Notes: a model not told the origin generated them from the sequence alone. A stretch of DNA of 48,918 nt from CAYFIW01 sp964500645 (GCA_964500645.1 CAZCOH010000009.1:1-48918), one strand, 5' to 3'; shown: positions 1 to 8,794, numbered from the stretch's first letter. Numbers and translations: made by a program.

Positions 1-2
1 CG

Positions 3-128
3 AGACCTCAAGAGGACTTCAGAGGGTTGGCAGCAGCCGGGATAATCGTATTATTGGTGATTTTGTTAACTATGAATGCTATAGCTGTGTTTTTAAGAAA
101 TAAATACCAGATCAGGTCAGAGGAATAA
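3..128 (+). CDS. pstA: Phosphate ABC transporter permease PstA, C-terminal end (partial)
   Basis: The window opens inside a gene read in frame from base 3. About 41 codons remain before TAA at 126-128. The residues include a hydrophobic run (AAAGIIVLLVILLTMNAIAV) followed by a basic tail (RNKYQIR), which is the last transmembrane helix and cytoplasmic end typical of ABC-transporter inner-membrane permeases. The stop lies only 8 bases before pstB, and in phosphate operons the gene just before pstB is pstA, so the identity rests mainly on position. The PstA-PstC pair forms the membrane channel for phosphate energised by PstB. Too little is present to exclude a fused or unusual permease. Confidence 0.75.
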   Translation, partial: RPQEDFRGLAAAGIIVLLVILLTMNAIAVFLRNKYQIRSEE

Positions 129-136
129 TCTAATAA

Positions 137-943
137 ATGGGGACTAAAATATCTTCTCAACAGGATTCTATTGAGAATTCGGAAATAGTTTTAAAGGCTA
201 AAAATTTAAATGTTTATTATGGAGACTTTTTGGCTGTTCGGGATGTGAATATGGTAATGAAACGCAACACCGTTACGGCCCTAATTGGCCCTTCCGGATG
301 TGGTAAAAGTACTTATCTTCGGTGTTTGAATCGGATGAATGACCTGATAGTAGGTGCTTCCGTAAAAGGTGAGGTTTTGTTTGAAAACTTTAATATATAT
401 TCTGACAATGTAGATGCTACGGAAATACGGTCGAGAATAGGGATGGTGTTTCAGAAACCCAACCCGTTTCCTAAATCGATATACCAGAATGTAGCATTTG
501 GATTAAAAGTTAATGGTTATACAGGAAATATGGATGAGGCTGTGGAGAGTTCTCTACATAAAGCGGCTTTATGGGAAGAGGTTAAGGACAGGTTACATGA
601 CAGTGCGTTTGCCCTGTCTGGTGGTCAACAACAAAGACTTTGTATAGCTAGGGCTTTAGCTGTTGAACCAGAGGTTCTTTTGATGGATGAACCTGCATCT
701 GCTCTGGATCCCATAGCCACATTGGCCATTGAAGATTTGGTTCGTGAGTTGAAAACTCGTTACACGATAGTCATAGTTACACACAACATGCAACAAGCGG
801 CTCGCGTTTCTGATGAAACTGCTTTTTTTATGGTTGGAGATAAACGTTCTGGCTATCTGGTAGAACATGACGACACACAGAAAATATTCACTAATCCCAG
901 TAATAAAAGAACTGAGGAATACATAACGGGACGATTTAGCTAG
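137..943 (+). CDS. pstB: Phosphate ABC transporter ATP-binding protein PstB
   Basis: ATPase subunit of the high-affinity phosphate importer PstSCAB, acting on the cytoplasmic face of the membrane. At 268 aa it has the usual PstB length. Visible motifs are Walker A GPSGCGKST at residues 51-59, the Q-loop around MVFQKPNPFP, the ABC signature LSGGQQQRLCIARAL at about 160-174, and Walker B VLLMDEPASALDP soon after, followed by the switch histidine in IVIVTHNM. GPSGCGKST, KPNPFP and DEPASALDP together are characteristic of PstB rather than other ABC ATPases. The ATG is preceded by a purine-rich AGAGGAAT stretch. It follows pstA by 8 bases and precedes phoU by 19, so the three are probably one transcript. 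Confidence 0.97.
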   Translation: MGTKISSQQDSIENSEIVLKAKNLNVYYGDFLAVRDVNMVMKRNTVTALIGPSGCGKSTYLRCLNRMNDLIVGASVKGEVLFENFNIYSDNVDATEIRSRIGMVFQKPNPFPKSIYQNVAFGLKVNGYTGNMDEAVESSLHKAALWEEVKDRLHDSAFALSGGQQQRLCIARALAVEPEVLLMDEPASALDPIATLAIEDLVRELKTRYTIVIVTHNMQQAARVSDETAFFMVGDKRSGYLVEHDDTQKIFTNPSNKRTEEYITGRFS

Positions 944-962
944 TTGTAAAGGGGGTGATTTT

Positions 963-1622
963 ATGCCAAGAGAAGATTTTGAAAGGAATCTACAATTTGT
1001 GCAGGACGAGGTAGTACAACTTTCAAGTATGGTTGAGAAGTCTATCTTTAGCTCGATAGATGCACTAAAGAATAGAGACTTAGAATCTTCGCAGAGAGTT
1101 ATTGATGATGATGACGCGATTGATGCCAAACAACAATCCATAGAAGATTTTTGTATAGAGTTGATCGCTTTAGAATCTCCTATGGCCGTTGATTTGAGAT
1201 CTATCATAGCTGCGATGATGGTAGCTAATGAGTTGGAGAGAATGGGTGATTATGCTGAAGGCATAGCGAAAATCAGTCTCCTAATGGGTGAGGTAGCGCC
1301 ACTAAAACCTCTTATAGATATACCAAGGATGGCTGATAAATCGGCCGACATGCTAAGAAGAAGCATAGATTCATATGTGAATCGTGATGTTGAGGCGGCT
1401 TATAAGGTATGGGAAGACGATGATGAAGTAGATGAAATATACAATCAGGTTTATAGGGAACTTCTAACTTTCATGTTGGCGGATCCAACTACTATACAAA
1501 GGGCAACCTATCTTCTATGGGTAGCCCACGACTTGGAAAGAGTGGCGGACCGAACCACAAACATTGCTGAAAGAGTGATATTTTTGGTCACAGGGAAAGC
1601 AGACCCCCCCAGACTAAATTAA
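963..1622 (+). CDS. phoU: Phosphate signalling/transport regulator PhoU
   Basis: PhoU is a cytoplasmic, mostly helical protein that links the Pst transporter to the PhoR/PhoB-type sensor and restrains phosphate uptake when phosphate is plentiful. The 219-aa product shows the two tandem PhoU helical repeats; each carries the metal-binding E/DxxxD-type pattern (ANELERMGDYAEGIAKI near residue 90 and AHDLERVADRTTNIAER near residue 190). A clean Shine-Dalgarno AAAGGGGGTGA lies just ahead of ATG 963. It is the last gene of the pst run; its last four bases overlap the end of the convergent lipB, leaving no room for an intergenic terminator. No phoB/phoR is present in the window. Confidence 0.96.
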   Translation: MPREDFERNLQFVQDEVVQLSSMVEKSIFSSIDALKNRDLESSQRVIDDDDAIDAKQQSIEDFCIELIALESPMAVDLRSIIAAMMVANELERMGDYAEGIAKISLLMGEVAPLKPLIDIPRMADKSADMLRRSIDSYVNRDVEAAYKVWEDDDEVDEIYNQVYRELLTFMLADPTTIQRATYLLWVAHDLERVADRTTNIAERVIFLVTGKADPPRLN

Positions 1623-2287
1623 AAATTTGAAGGATATTTCTTCCAGTGAAGGTGGTAGTGAAATTTTTCAGTGATAAGTTTTGCTATTGGTTGTAGTGTG
1701 TCTTCTATTAAAACTGGCGTAGCTATATGACTTGATAAAGAAGTATTCTTTGATTCAGGGATACCACAGGCGATTATGTGTTCGAAATACGATAAGTCGT
1801 TGGATATGTTTAAGCTAAACCCGTGTGTAGTTGTACCTTTGCTGATTCTTACACCAATTGATGCAACTTTGTGGTCCCCTATCCAAACACCTGTAGGTTT
1901 CTCATCTGTATTTACTTCGATATCATAAAGAGCTAGGAATTGAGATATAGATTGCTCCAGCTTCTTAACATACTCGGTGGGTCCTATACCACCTAGTCTC
2001 CTGAGATTTATTATCGGGTACACAATTAGCTGTCCAGGTCCGTGGTAAGTGACCTCTCCTCCACGTTCGGTGTCAAAAACCTCTATTCCTAGTTCTAACA
2101 TCTTTTCCCGACTGATCAATACATCTTCTTTACGGCCTCTTCTACCCAGTGTGAATACGTGTGGGTGCTGCATCATAAGTAAAACGTCGGAAGCGCCAGC
2201 ACTTACCATTTCATGGGATTTTGCTTGAATCTCAAGAGAATCTTCATAAGGCACTAAACCATGATAACTTGCTATCAACTTTGACAT
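1619..2287 (-). CDS. lipB: Octanoyl-[ACP]:protein N-octanoyltransferase LipB
   Basis: Transfers octanoate from acyl carrier protein to the lipoyl-domain lysine of 2-oxo-acid dehydrogenase E2 subunits (or GcvH), the first step of lipoate assembly. At 222 aa it has normal length. It has the LipB signature RGGEVTYHGPGQLIVYPI, the conserved lysine in DHKVASIGVR, and the catalytic cysteine in HIIACGIPE, so the Cys/Lys dyad is intact. It starts 31 bases downstream of the E2 stop in the same direction, so the enzyme that starts E2 lipoylation is probably co-transcribed with its substrate. lipA, which inserts sulphur, is not in the window. Confidence 0.96.
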   Translation of the reverse strand: MSKLIASYHGLVPYEDSLEIQAKSHEMVSAGASDVLLMMQHPHVFTLGRRGRKEDVLISREKMLELGIEVFDTERGGEVTYHGPGQLIVYPIINLRRLGGIGPTEYVKKLEQSISQFLALYDIEVNTDEKPTGVWIGDHKVASIGVRISKGTTTHGFSLNISNDLSYFEHIIACGIPESKNTSLSSHIATPVLIEDTLQPIAKLITEKFHYHLHWKKYPSNF

Positions 2288-2318
2288 ATCGACCCTTTAA
2301 CAGAGTTTCTCTTGAAGA

Positions 2319-3614
2319 CTAGTAAATTTGAGTGCCAGCGTTGATTGATTCGAGGATCTGTTTAACATCGGAGTTGAATGCACCTGCTTCCTTACCGTCC
2401 ATAATTCTATGATCAAAAGAGAGGCAGATATTCATCATAGATCTAATCGCGATCCCATCGTTAACAACCATTGGACGCTTCGTTATTGCTTCAGTTGTCA
2501 TAATGGCTGCCTGTGGGTAATTAACCAGCGGCTGTGAGGCAATAGACCCTAATACACCAGTATTGTTGAGGGTAAATGTTCCTCCAGTTACGTCTTCTAT
2601 AGCCAAATTTCCTTCTCGAGATTTTCTGGTTAATTCATCCACTTTTTGAGCAAGGCCTGTAATACTTAAAGTATCGGCATCGCGTATGACTGGTACAACC
2701 AAACCGTCATCAGTTGATGCTGCGATTCCGATATTTATCTTTCTATTAATAATTATGTGGTCTTCTTGCCACGAGGAATTCAATAAAGAATTTGTTTTTA
2801 GGGATTGGGCCACAGCTTTTAATACGAAAGGTAAATACGTAATATTTACACCTTCCTGTTTAAGAAAATTTTCTTTAATGCTTTGCCGAAGATTAACAAT
2901 GCCAGTAACATCCACTTCAGTAAGTGTCCAGGCCTGAGGTATTAAGGTTGCGCTTTTTACCATGTTACTGGCTATTATTTTTCGAATTGGACTAATATTT
3001 TCTCTGTATTGTCCGTCTAGCGACTCCTCATTTGATTTATTGGGGATTTGCTCAGGTTTATTGTTAGTGTTTCCCAAGTGGCTTTGAACATCTTTTTTTG
3101 TAATTCTTCCATTCCTACCTGTGCCAACAACTTTGGATAAATCAATGTTGTTTTTCTCAGCTACTCGAGCCACCACTGGAGAGATGTAGTTGTTAGTTTT
3201 TGTAAGTTTTTCTGATGAGTCGCTAGACGTTTCAACCTTGTCATCTGTTGAAATTGGGCCTCCAGAGCCAGTAGGCCCGACGGGCGCCGTATTTTTTAAG
3301 AGTTCTCCCGTAGTTCCAATCTGCGTACCTACAGATTTAGATATTATAGATGGTTCAGGCGGTATGGAAACATCATTGTCATGTTCTGATTCTATGTTGG
3401 CAATTTCCGCACCTATTGGTACGGTCTCACCTTCTGCCACTATTATTTCTTTCAATATTCCTGAAGTTGGGGAAGGGAGTTCCATGGCGACTTTGTCGGT
3501 AATAATTTCTACCAGAGGATCAAATTTTTCAACAGAGTCCCCTACATTTTTAAGCCACTTACCAATGACTCCTTCAGAGATCGATTCGCCCACTTGAGGA
3601 AGTTCGATAATCAC
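2319..3614 (-). CDS. 2-oxo-acid dehydrogenase E2 (dihydrolipoyl acyltransferase)
   Basis: Core acyltransferase of a pyruvate or branched-chain 2-oxo-acid dehydrogenase complex; it moves the acyl group from ThDP on E1 to CoA through a swinging lipoyl arm. Domain order in 431 aa: one N-terminal lipoyl domain (about 1-75; lipoyl lysine in ITDKVAMELPSP), a Ser/Gly/Pro/acidic linker, a peripheral-subunit-binding domain near 145-180 (ISPVVARVAEKNNIDLSKVV), a second linker, then the catalytic domain with the C-terminal histidine motif SFDHRIMDGKEAG. The start is GTG at 3614, two bases after the E1beta stop, indicating coupled translation. Whether it is PdhC or BkdB cannot be settled; the single lipoyl domain and E1 sequences lean slightly to branched-chain type. 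No E3 gene is nearby. Confidence 0.93.
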   Translation of the reverse strand: MIIELPQVGESISEGVIGKWLKNVGDSVEKFDPLVEIITDKVAMELPSPTSGILKEIIVAEGETVPIGAEIANIESEHDNDVSIPPEPSIISKSVGTQIGTTGELLKNTAPVGPTGSGGPISTDDKVETSSDSSEKLTKTNNYISPVVARVAEKNNIDLSKVVGTGRNGRITKKDVQSHLGNTNNKPEQIPNKSNEESLDGQYRENISPIRKIIASNMVKSATLIPQAWTLTEVDVTGIVNLRQSIKENFLKQEGVNITYLPFVLKAVAQSLKTNSLLNSSWQEDHIIINRKINIGIAASTDDGLVVPVIRDADTLSITGLAQKVDELTRKSREGNLAIEDVTGGTFTLNNTGVLGSIASQPLVNYPQAAIMTTEAITKRPMVVNDGIAIRSMMNICLSFDHRIMDGKEAGAFNSDVKQILESINAGTQIY

Positions 3615-3616
3615 AG

Positions 3617-4600
3617 TTAGTACTCTGCCAGTTCTTTTATGGACTTTTTAATGTCTTCGGAACTAATCATATACACAGCTTCCATTGGAGGACTAAAAGG
3701 CATCGCTGGTACTTCAGGACCTGCGAGTCTCGAGATTGGAGCGTCCAGAAATTCAAAGACATTTTCTGAAATCATCGCTGAGATTTCGGCCCCGACTCCC
3801 AGAACTTTGTTATCTTCGTGAACGATCAATATCTTGCCTGTTTTTTTTGCAGACTCTAAAACCAATTCTTCATCAATAGGCCTAACGGTGCGTAGATCCA
3901 CTACTTCTACGTCTATATTTTCATTAATTAAGTCATTAGCAGCTTCCAAACAGTGATGAACCATTAATCCGTAAGTTATTACACTTATGTCGTTACCGCT
4001 TTTTTTAACGTCCGCTTTTCCGATCGGTATTGTGTACTCTTCGTCAGGTACTTCTCCTCTAACCAGTCGGTATGTTCTTTTGTGTTCTAAGAAGACAACG
4101 GGGTCATCGTCTCTTATGGCGCTCTTTAACAGGCCTTTCGCATCATATGGAGTCGAAGGAGTGACTACTTTAAGTCCTGGGGTGTGTGCAAACAAAGCCT
4201 CTACGCTTTGAGAATGGTACAAGCCGCCTCTGACGCCACCCCCATGGGGAGCTCGAAGAACCATAGGAGCCCACATTTTTCCCTCTGAACCATATCTCAC
4301 TCGAGCTGCCTCTCCCACGATCTGGTTAATAGTTGGCCATATAAAATCCCCAAACTCTATCTCTGCTATTGGCCTCATACCATGCATGGATGCTCCGAGG
4401 GCTATTCCCGCAATTGAAGATTCAGCTAGAGGGGTGTCAATAACTCGCGATTCTCCAAATTCTTCTAGAAAACCCTCTGTTGCTAGGAAAACTCCTCCTC
4501 TGGCACCAATGTCTTCACCCAGAACGAAGACTTTGTCATCGCGGCGCATTTCCTCGCTCATTGCCTCTCTTACGGCTTCAAGTACGGTTTTTATCGCCAT
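3617..4600 (-). CDS. 2-oxo-acid dehydrogenase E1 component, beta subunit
   Basis: Beta subunit of the heterotetrameric ThDP-dependent E1 that decarboxylates pyruvate or branched-chain 2-oxo acids. At 327 aa it is full length. It begins with the family pattern AIKTVLEAVREAMSEEMRRD and contains VFVLGEDIGARGGVF, DTPLAESSIAGIALG, AEIEFGDFIWPTINQI and the C-terminal transketolase-like segment IDVEVVDLRTVRPID. The HGGG of APHGGGVRGGLYHSQS is also typical. The start codon overlaps the E1alpha stop as TAATG, so alpha and beta are translationally coupled, fitting equal amounts in the complex. Substrate preference cannot be fixed from motifs alone. Confidence 0.94.
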   Translation of the reverse strand: MAIKTVLEAVREAMSEEMRRDDKVFVLGEDIGARGGVFLATEGFLEEFGESRVIDTPLAESSIAGIALGASMHGMRPIAEIEFGDFIWPTINQIVGEAARVRYGSEGKMWAPMVLRAPHGGGVRGGLYHSQSVEALFAHTPGLKVVTPSTPYDAKGLLKSAIRDDDPVVFLEHKRTYRLVRGEVPDEEYTIPIGKADVKKSGNDISVITYGLMVHHCLEAANDLINENIDVEVVDLRTVRPIDEELVLESAKKTGKILIVHEDNKVLGVGAEISAMISENVFEFLDAPISRLAGPEVPAMPFSPPMEAVYMISSEDIKKSIKELAEY

Positions 4601-5922
4601 TAGCGGTCTCCAGGCGGTTCTGAGAATCTGGAAGTAACGTGTTCGTAAAATCCCGAGGTTTCCGGAAATTTGGCATTTTCTGCTTCTTCTGTAGCTTCAT
4701 TTACGATGCGCTTGGCTTCATCCAACATGATCTGATTTTCTTTATCATCAAGGACTCCAAGTTTCGTAAGCGTGTCTTTCAGCAATACTAAAGGGTCTCT
4801 TTTTTTTGCTTCCTCGATTTCTGATGGTGCTCTGTAGATGGAGTCGTCATCATCACTTGTATGAGGTAAATACCTTTCGACTTGTGCTTCGATGAGAGTT
4901 GGGCCATGACCCGCTCTTGCTCTTTCGGCAGCTTCTCTGGTGGCTTCAAATACTGCAACCGTATCGCATCCGTCAATTTCTAATCCAGGCATTCCGTAGC
5001 CTTCAGCTCGTGAGGCTATACTGTCGACTGCCATTTGTTTATTTAAGGGAACCGAAATGGCATATTTATTGTTTTCACAGAAGAAAATGACGGGCAATTT
5101 GTGGATTGCTGCAAAATTCATCGCCTCATGAGTATCACCAGCACTTGATGCTCCGTCCCCAAAGTAGGTTATTACTACTTTTTTTTCATTTTTCATCTTT
5201 GCTGACAAGGCAGCACCAACCGCTTGAGGTATATGAGTTGCGACTACATTAGATAGATTGACAACTCCGAAGTCTGGATGACCCCCATGTGTTGGGAATT
5301 GACGTGCTCCGCTCAGTGGTTCGCCTTCTTTGGCAATGAAGCCTTTGATGATTTCAGTTGGAGTCAATCCTAGTTCCAAAAGGACGGCTAAGTCTCTGTA
5401 GTAGATGTAGAAAAGGTCGGTGCCCGGTTCAAGAGCCTGAACAGACCCTATTTGTGCTGCTTCATGTCCTTGTGATGAGGCCATAATTGCTGCCTTTCCC
5501 TGGCGGTTTAGCATCCAAATACGTTCGTCCAGAGTCCTGCATAGAGTCATGCGACGGTAGATCAAAACCAGGTCTTCGGCAGTTAGATTGGTTGTCTCAG
5601 TCGGGATTTCTAGAGGAGGGTAAGATTCCGTTTGAATCTCTTCTTCTCCCCTATCACTCAATAAATTTTCAGAGGATTCTTGGGCATTACCTAGACTACT
5701 AGTGACATCGGAGCCAGCGTTTTGTACAGCTTTCTCAAATGCAGGTAATTCTGCTTTATCTGCATTCTGACTATTTATCTCTGCTTCGTTATCTTTCAGA
5801 GTATCCGTCCATTTCCCTGTAGGTGGTAGTTTTTTTTCTGAATCGTGAGAGTTTTTGTCTTTTGGATATTTACTGGAACGGGTCCATAGTTGATTAGATT
5901 TGTTGGAGCCGTTAGATGCCAT
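4600..5922 (-). CDS. 2-oxo-acid dehydrogenase E1 component, alpha subunit, with acidic N-terminal extension
   Basis: ThDP-binding alpha subunit of E1. The catalytic part starts near residue 110 (LTAEDLVLIYRRMTLCRTLD), with the active-site segment YIYYRDLAVLLELGLTP and the ThDP/Mg motif GDGASSAGDTHEAMNF ending in ENN. About 110 residues precede it that are hydrophilic, rich in Ser, Asn, Asp, Glu and Lys and probably disordered; normal E1alpha proteins of 320-400 aa lack most of this. ATG at 5922 is chosen because GTGAG lies just upstream; an in-frame GTG at 5931 would add three residues. It is the first gene of the E1alpha-E1beta-E2-lipB run. The YYRD segment resembles branched-chain E1 more than pyruvate E1, but this is only a leaning. 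Confidence 0.92.
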   Translation of the reverse strand: MASNGSNKSNQLWTRSSKYPKDKNSHDSEKKLPPTGKWTDTLKDNEAEINSQNADKAELPAFEKAVQNAGSDVTSSLGNAQESSENLLSDRGEEEIQTESYPPLEIPTETTNLTAEDLVLIYRRMTLCRTLDERIWMLNRQGKAAIMASSQGHEAAQIGSVQALEPGTDLFYIYYRDLAVLLELGLTPTEIIKGFIAKEGEPLSGARQFPTHGGHPDFGVVNLSNVVATHIPQAVGAALSAKMKNEKKVVITYFGDGASSAGDTHEAMNFAAIHKLPVIFFCENNKYAISVPLNKQMAVDSIASRAEGYGMPGLEIDGCDTVAVFEATREAAERARAGHGPTLIEAQVERYLPHTSDDDDSIYRAPSEIEEAKKRDPLVLLKDTLTKLGVLDDKENQIMLDEAKRIVNEATEEAENAKFPETSGFYEHVTSRFSEPPGDR

Positions 5923-6017
5923 TTTACTCACTGAGTGGTAGATGGGTCAAAATAGTATTTAATTCGTGTGGTGCACTCATATTTGAGGTACAAATGACAC
6001 ATGGCAAATATTATTTA

Positions 6018-6743
6018 TCAAGCGAGATTCTCCTCGGTGCGGAACCTATAGCCGACGTTCCAAATTGTTTCAATAAACGGGTTGTCCGGATCGTGCTCAA
6101 TCTTACTTCTAAGACGTCTTATGTGGACATCTACCGTCCTTGTTCCTCCAAAATAGTCATATCCCCAAATTTGATTTAGTAAAGTTGCCCGATCGTAGAC
6201 TCTTCCCGGGTTTGAAGCGAGTAATAGAAGAAGTTCATATTCTTTAAATCGTAAATTTATTTTTGTATTGGATACGACAACTTCATAGCTGGTTGGGTTT
6301 ATGGTCAGATTCCCACGAGTTATCACAATGTCATCTGATAATTTGCGACTATTGAATACGGCTTTTCTCACCCGTGTGATCAATTCTTGATTATTAATGG
6401 GATAGGTTATGAAATCTGCAATGCCTAGATGAGGTTCAATGAGGCTGACTTCATCTTGGGAGACTATTACTAATAATGGCAGTGAGACTGATTCACATGA
6501 TTCAATAATCTTATCTAAGTTCTGAGAAGGAAAAAGGGCAATATTCACTAGTACGATTTGATATTCAGCGAATTTTGTCATTGCATTAAGGGACGAAAGT
6601 AATTCGATCACTTCTTTAGCAGTTTCTGCATAGAGGCAATTTATTCCAGCGGATCGAAGAGTCGAATCGATTGAAGATCTAGTGATCGTTTTAGGTAATT
6701 CTGTCATAGTCCAGATAACCGTATTCTCTGTAAAAGACCGCAT
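6018..6743 (-). CDS. OmpR/PhoB-family response regulator with degenerate receiver domain
   Basis: DNA-binding regulator of 241 aa with an N-terminal receiver-like fold (about 15-130) and an intact C-terminal winged helix (about 140-237). The winged helix is textbook OmpR: RFKEYELLLLLASNPGRVYD, LLNQIWGYDYFGGTRTVDVH, IRRLRSKIE and IWNVGYRF. The receiver has lost its chemistry: the phospho-acceptor Asp is replaced by Asn67 (IVLVNIAL), the invariant Lys of the KPF motif by Tyr114 (ITYPINN), and the acidic pair near the N-terminus is absent. It is therefore probably controlled other than by phosphorylation. No histidine kinase is adjacent. It is divergent from ftsH across 168 bases, so it could act on itself or ftsH; that is a guess. 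Confidence 0.88.
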   Translation of the reverse strand: MRSFTENTVIWTMTELPKTITRSSIDSTLRSAGINCLYAETAKEVIELLSSLNAMTKFAEYQIVLVNIALFPSQNLDKIIESCESVSLPLLVIVSQDEVSLIEPHLGIADFITYPINNQELITRVRKAVFNSRKLSDDIVITRGNLTINPTSYEVVVSNTKINLRFKEYELLLLLASNPGRVYDRATLLNQIWGYDYFGGTRTVDVHIRRLRSKIEHDPDNPFIETIWNVGYRFRTEENLA

Positions 6744-6824
6744 CTACAAAGCGCAATTGCCTAGTAGAAAGTGGTGACACAGTATAACAAAGAGGCAACA
6801 TGTTTTTTTTGTCCATGGCTTTTT

Positions 6825-6854
6825 TTGCCCGTGTAGCCGTGATTACTGTAATAT
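6825..6854 (+). promoter_or_regulatory. Possible sigma70-type promoter for ftsH
   Basis: TTGCCC at 6825-6830 and TAATAT at 6849-6854 are 18 bases apart and 57 bases before the ftsH start. Matches to consensus are only partial (4 of 6 each), so this is tentative. The same divergent gap must also hold the promoter of the regulator at 6018-6743. Confidence 0.35.
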
Positions 6855-6911
6855 TAATAGACTGCTTGAACAACTAAGCCAATAAATTTTAATGAGAATG
6901 GAGATTTATTA

Positions 6912-8738
6912 ATGAATCCTCGGTCTATGAGAAGTATTTTCATATATTTGCTCATTGTTGTGGCTGTAGTTGCCATATTTTTTACTGTGTTCAGCGAACC
7001 GTTTTCTGGTTCTACAGAGGTTCCTATCAGTAAGGTCATAACCATGGCTACAGAGGGAAGATTGAAAAGTATAGAAGTGCAGGGAGATACACTAGAAGCT
7101 TTCACTATAGATGACAAGAAGATCACGTCTCGTAAGGAAATGGGATCATCAATCATTGAACAGCTAGAAGCAGCGGGTGTAAACAAAGGCTCCGGGTATG
7201 TAGATGTAAGTGTTAAAGGTAACGGGGGATTTGGAAACCTTGTTGGGATATTGCTTAATTTCCTTCCAATAATTTTCTTCGGGGCGGTTTTGTTGTTCAT
7301 GATGAGGCAGGCTCAGGGAAGTAGCAGTCAAACCTTTAGTTTCGGAAAATCTAAGGCGCGATTGTTCAATACGGATAGTCCTGAGGTGAGTTTTGCTGAT
7401 GTCCGAGGAGTTGATGAGGCGAAAGAAGAATTACAAGAAGTTGTTGAATTTTTGAAAACACCAGAAAGATTTCTTGCTCTAGGAGCCAAGATTCCAAAGG
7501 GAGTGTTGCTTATGGGACCTCCCGGAGTTGGAAAGACATTGCTGGCCCGAGCTGTTGCAGGAGAAGCAGGGGTTCCGTTTTTCTCTATAAGCGGTTCAGA
7601 GTTTGTGGAGATGTTTGTTGGCGTTGGTGCTTCAAGGGTGAGGGATTTATTTGATCAAGCGAAACGAAATGCGCCTTGCATTGTATTCGTGGATGAAATT
7701 GATGCTGTTGGTAGACACAGAGGCGCCGGGTTAGGCGGAGGTCATGACGAAAGAGAACAAACTTTAAATCAAATTTTGGTAGAAATGGATGGGTTTGATA
7801 CAAACACTAACGTGATTGTACTTGCATCTACAAACAGACCGGATATTTTGGATCCTGCTTTGTTGAGACCGGGGAGATTTGATAGAAGAGTCACTTTAGA
7901 CAGTCCAGATGTGAAGGGCAGAGAAGAGATTTTAGATGTTCACTCTAAAGGAAAGCCTTTAGCAGAGGACGTTAATATGGAAGCGATAGCGAAGCAAACA
8001 GCTGGTTTCAGTGGTGCTGACCTTATGAACCTAGTTAATGAGTCTGCAATACTAGCTGCCAGGCGTAACAAAAAAATAATTACTTATGATGAACTTGCAG
8101 AATCTATAGACAGGGTTATTGCAGGTCCTGAAAAGAAAAACAAAGTCATAAGTGCTCGGGAAAAGGAAATGGTAGCCTATCACGAGGCAGGTCATGCACT
8201 CGTTGCACATTTGCTTCCACATGCAGACCCACCATACAAGGTAACCATAGTCGCTAGAGGTCAGACTGGTGGCCATACTAGATTCATGCCTGAGGAGGAG
8301 ACATCTCTGGTTACAAAGAATCAACTAGAGGCAAGAATGGCGGCCGCTATGGGTGGTAGGGTTGCTGAAGAGTTGATGTTTTTTGAAGTTACAACAGGGG
8401 CTGGGAATGATCTCGAACAGGCGACTAATATTGCTAGGGCTATGATAACTAGACTTGGGATGAGTAAAAAACTTGGTCCCAGAACTTTTGGTAAACGAGA
8501 GGAATTAGTGTTTCTAGGTCGAGAGATCTCTGAGCAGGCGGACTACAGCGATAGTATTGCCGAATCAATCGATGAGGAAGTCCATGGACTTCTTGATGGC
8601 GCCTATGTAACGGCGACAAAACTTATTAAAGGTAACACTGGTAAATTAACTGAGCTGGCTAAGCATTTGATCGAACACGAGACAATTGAGGGAGATGACC
8701 TTAGTCAGTTACTTGAGAGGGCCCCGGCAGCAGTTTAA
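6912..8738 (+). CDS. ftsH: ATP-dependent zinc metalloprotease FtsH
   Basis: Membrane-anchored AAA+ protease that extracts and degrades misfolded membrane proteins and some regulators. At 608 aa it is standard length. Two transmembrane helices (about 9-26 and 109-131) flank an external domain. The AAA module has Walker A GPPGVGKT (202-209), Walker B IVFVDEIDAVG and the second region of homology RPDILDPALLRPGRFDR with its arginine fingers. The zinc-protease motif HEAGH lies at about 423, and the third zinc ligand is expected in the GAGNDLEQAT segment. No substitution of a key residue is seen. It is a single transcription unit: upstream gene divergent, downstream gene convergent 56 bases away, with no clear hairpin terminator between them. 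Confidence 0.98.
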   Translation: MNPRSMRSIFIYLLIVVAVVAIFFTVFSEPFSGSTEVPISKVITMATEGRLKSIEVQGDTLEAFTIDDKKITSRKEMGSSIIEQLEAAGVNKGSGYVDVSVKGNGGFGNLVGILLNFLPIIFFGAVLLFMMRQAQGSSSQTFSFGKSKARLFNTDSPEVSFADVRGVDEAKEELQEVVEFLKTPERFLALGAKIPKGVLLMGPPGVGKTLLARAVAGEAGVPFFSISGSEFVEMFVGVGASRVRDLFDQAKRNAPCIVFVDEIDAVGRHRGAGLGGGHDEREQTLNQILVEMDGFDTNTNVIVLASTNRPDILDPALLRPGRFDRRVTLDSPDVKGREEILDVHSKGKPLAEDVNMEAIAKQTAGFSGADLMNLVNESAILAARRNKKIITYDELAESIDRVIAGPEKKNKVISAREKEMVAYHEAGHALVAHLLPHADPPYKVTIVARGQTGGHTRFMPEEETSLVTKNQLEARMAAAMGGRVAEELMFFEVTTGAGNDLEQATNIARAMITRLGMSKKLGPRTFGKREELVFLGREISEQADYSDSIAESIDEEVHGLLDGAYVTATKLIKGNTGKLTELAKHLIEHETIEGDDLSQLLERAPAAV

Positions 8739-8794
8739 AGGTAATTTATAGTTCTCTCAAATCACTATAGTAATCATCCGTTCTCTGTGGGGTT

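Noticed and set aside
656..1207. Long minus-strand open frame (about 183 codons) opposite pstB/phoU
   Set aside because: It lies entirely antisense to two well-identified genes, has no family motifs, and has no ribosome site or promoter of its own.
6691..6911. Small minus-strand frame in the divergent gap before ftsH
   Set aside because: Overlaps the regulator start in another frame, low complexity, no homology-like motif; the gap is better explained as divergent promoters.
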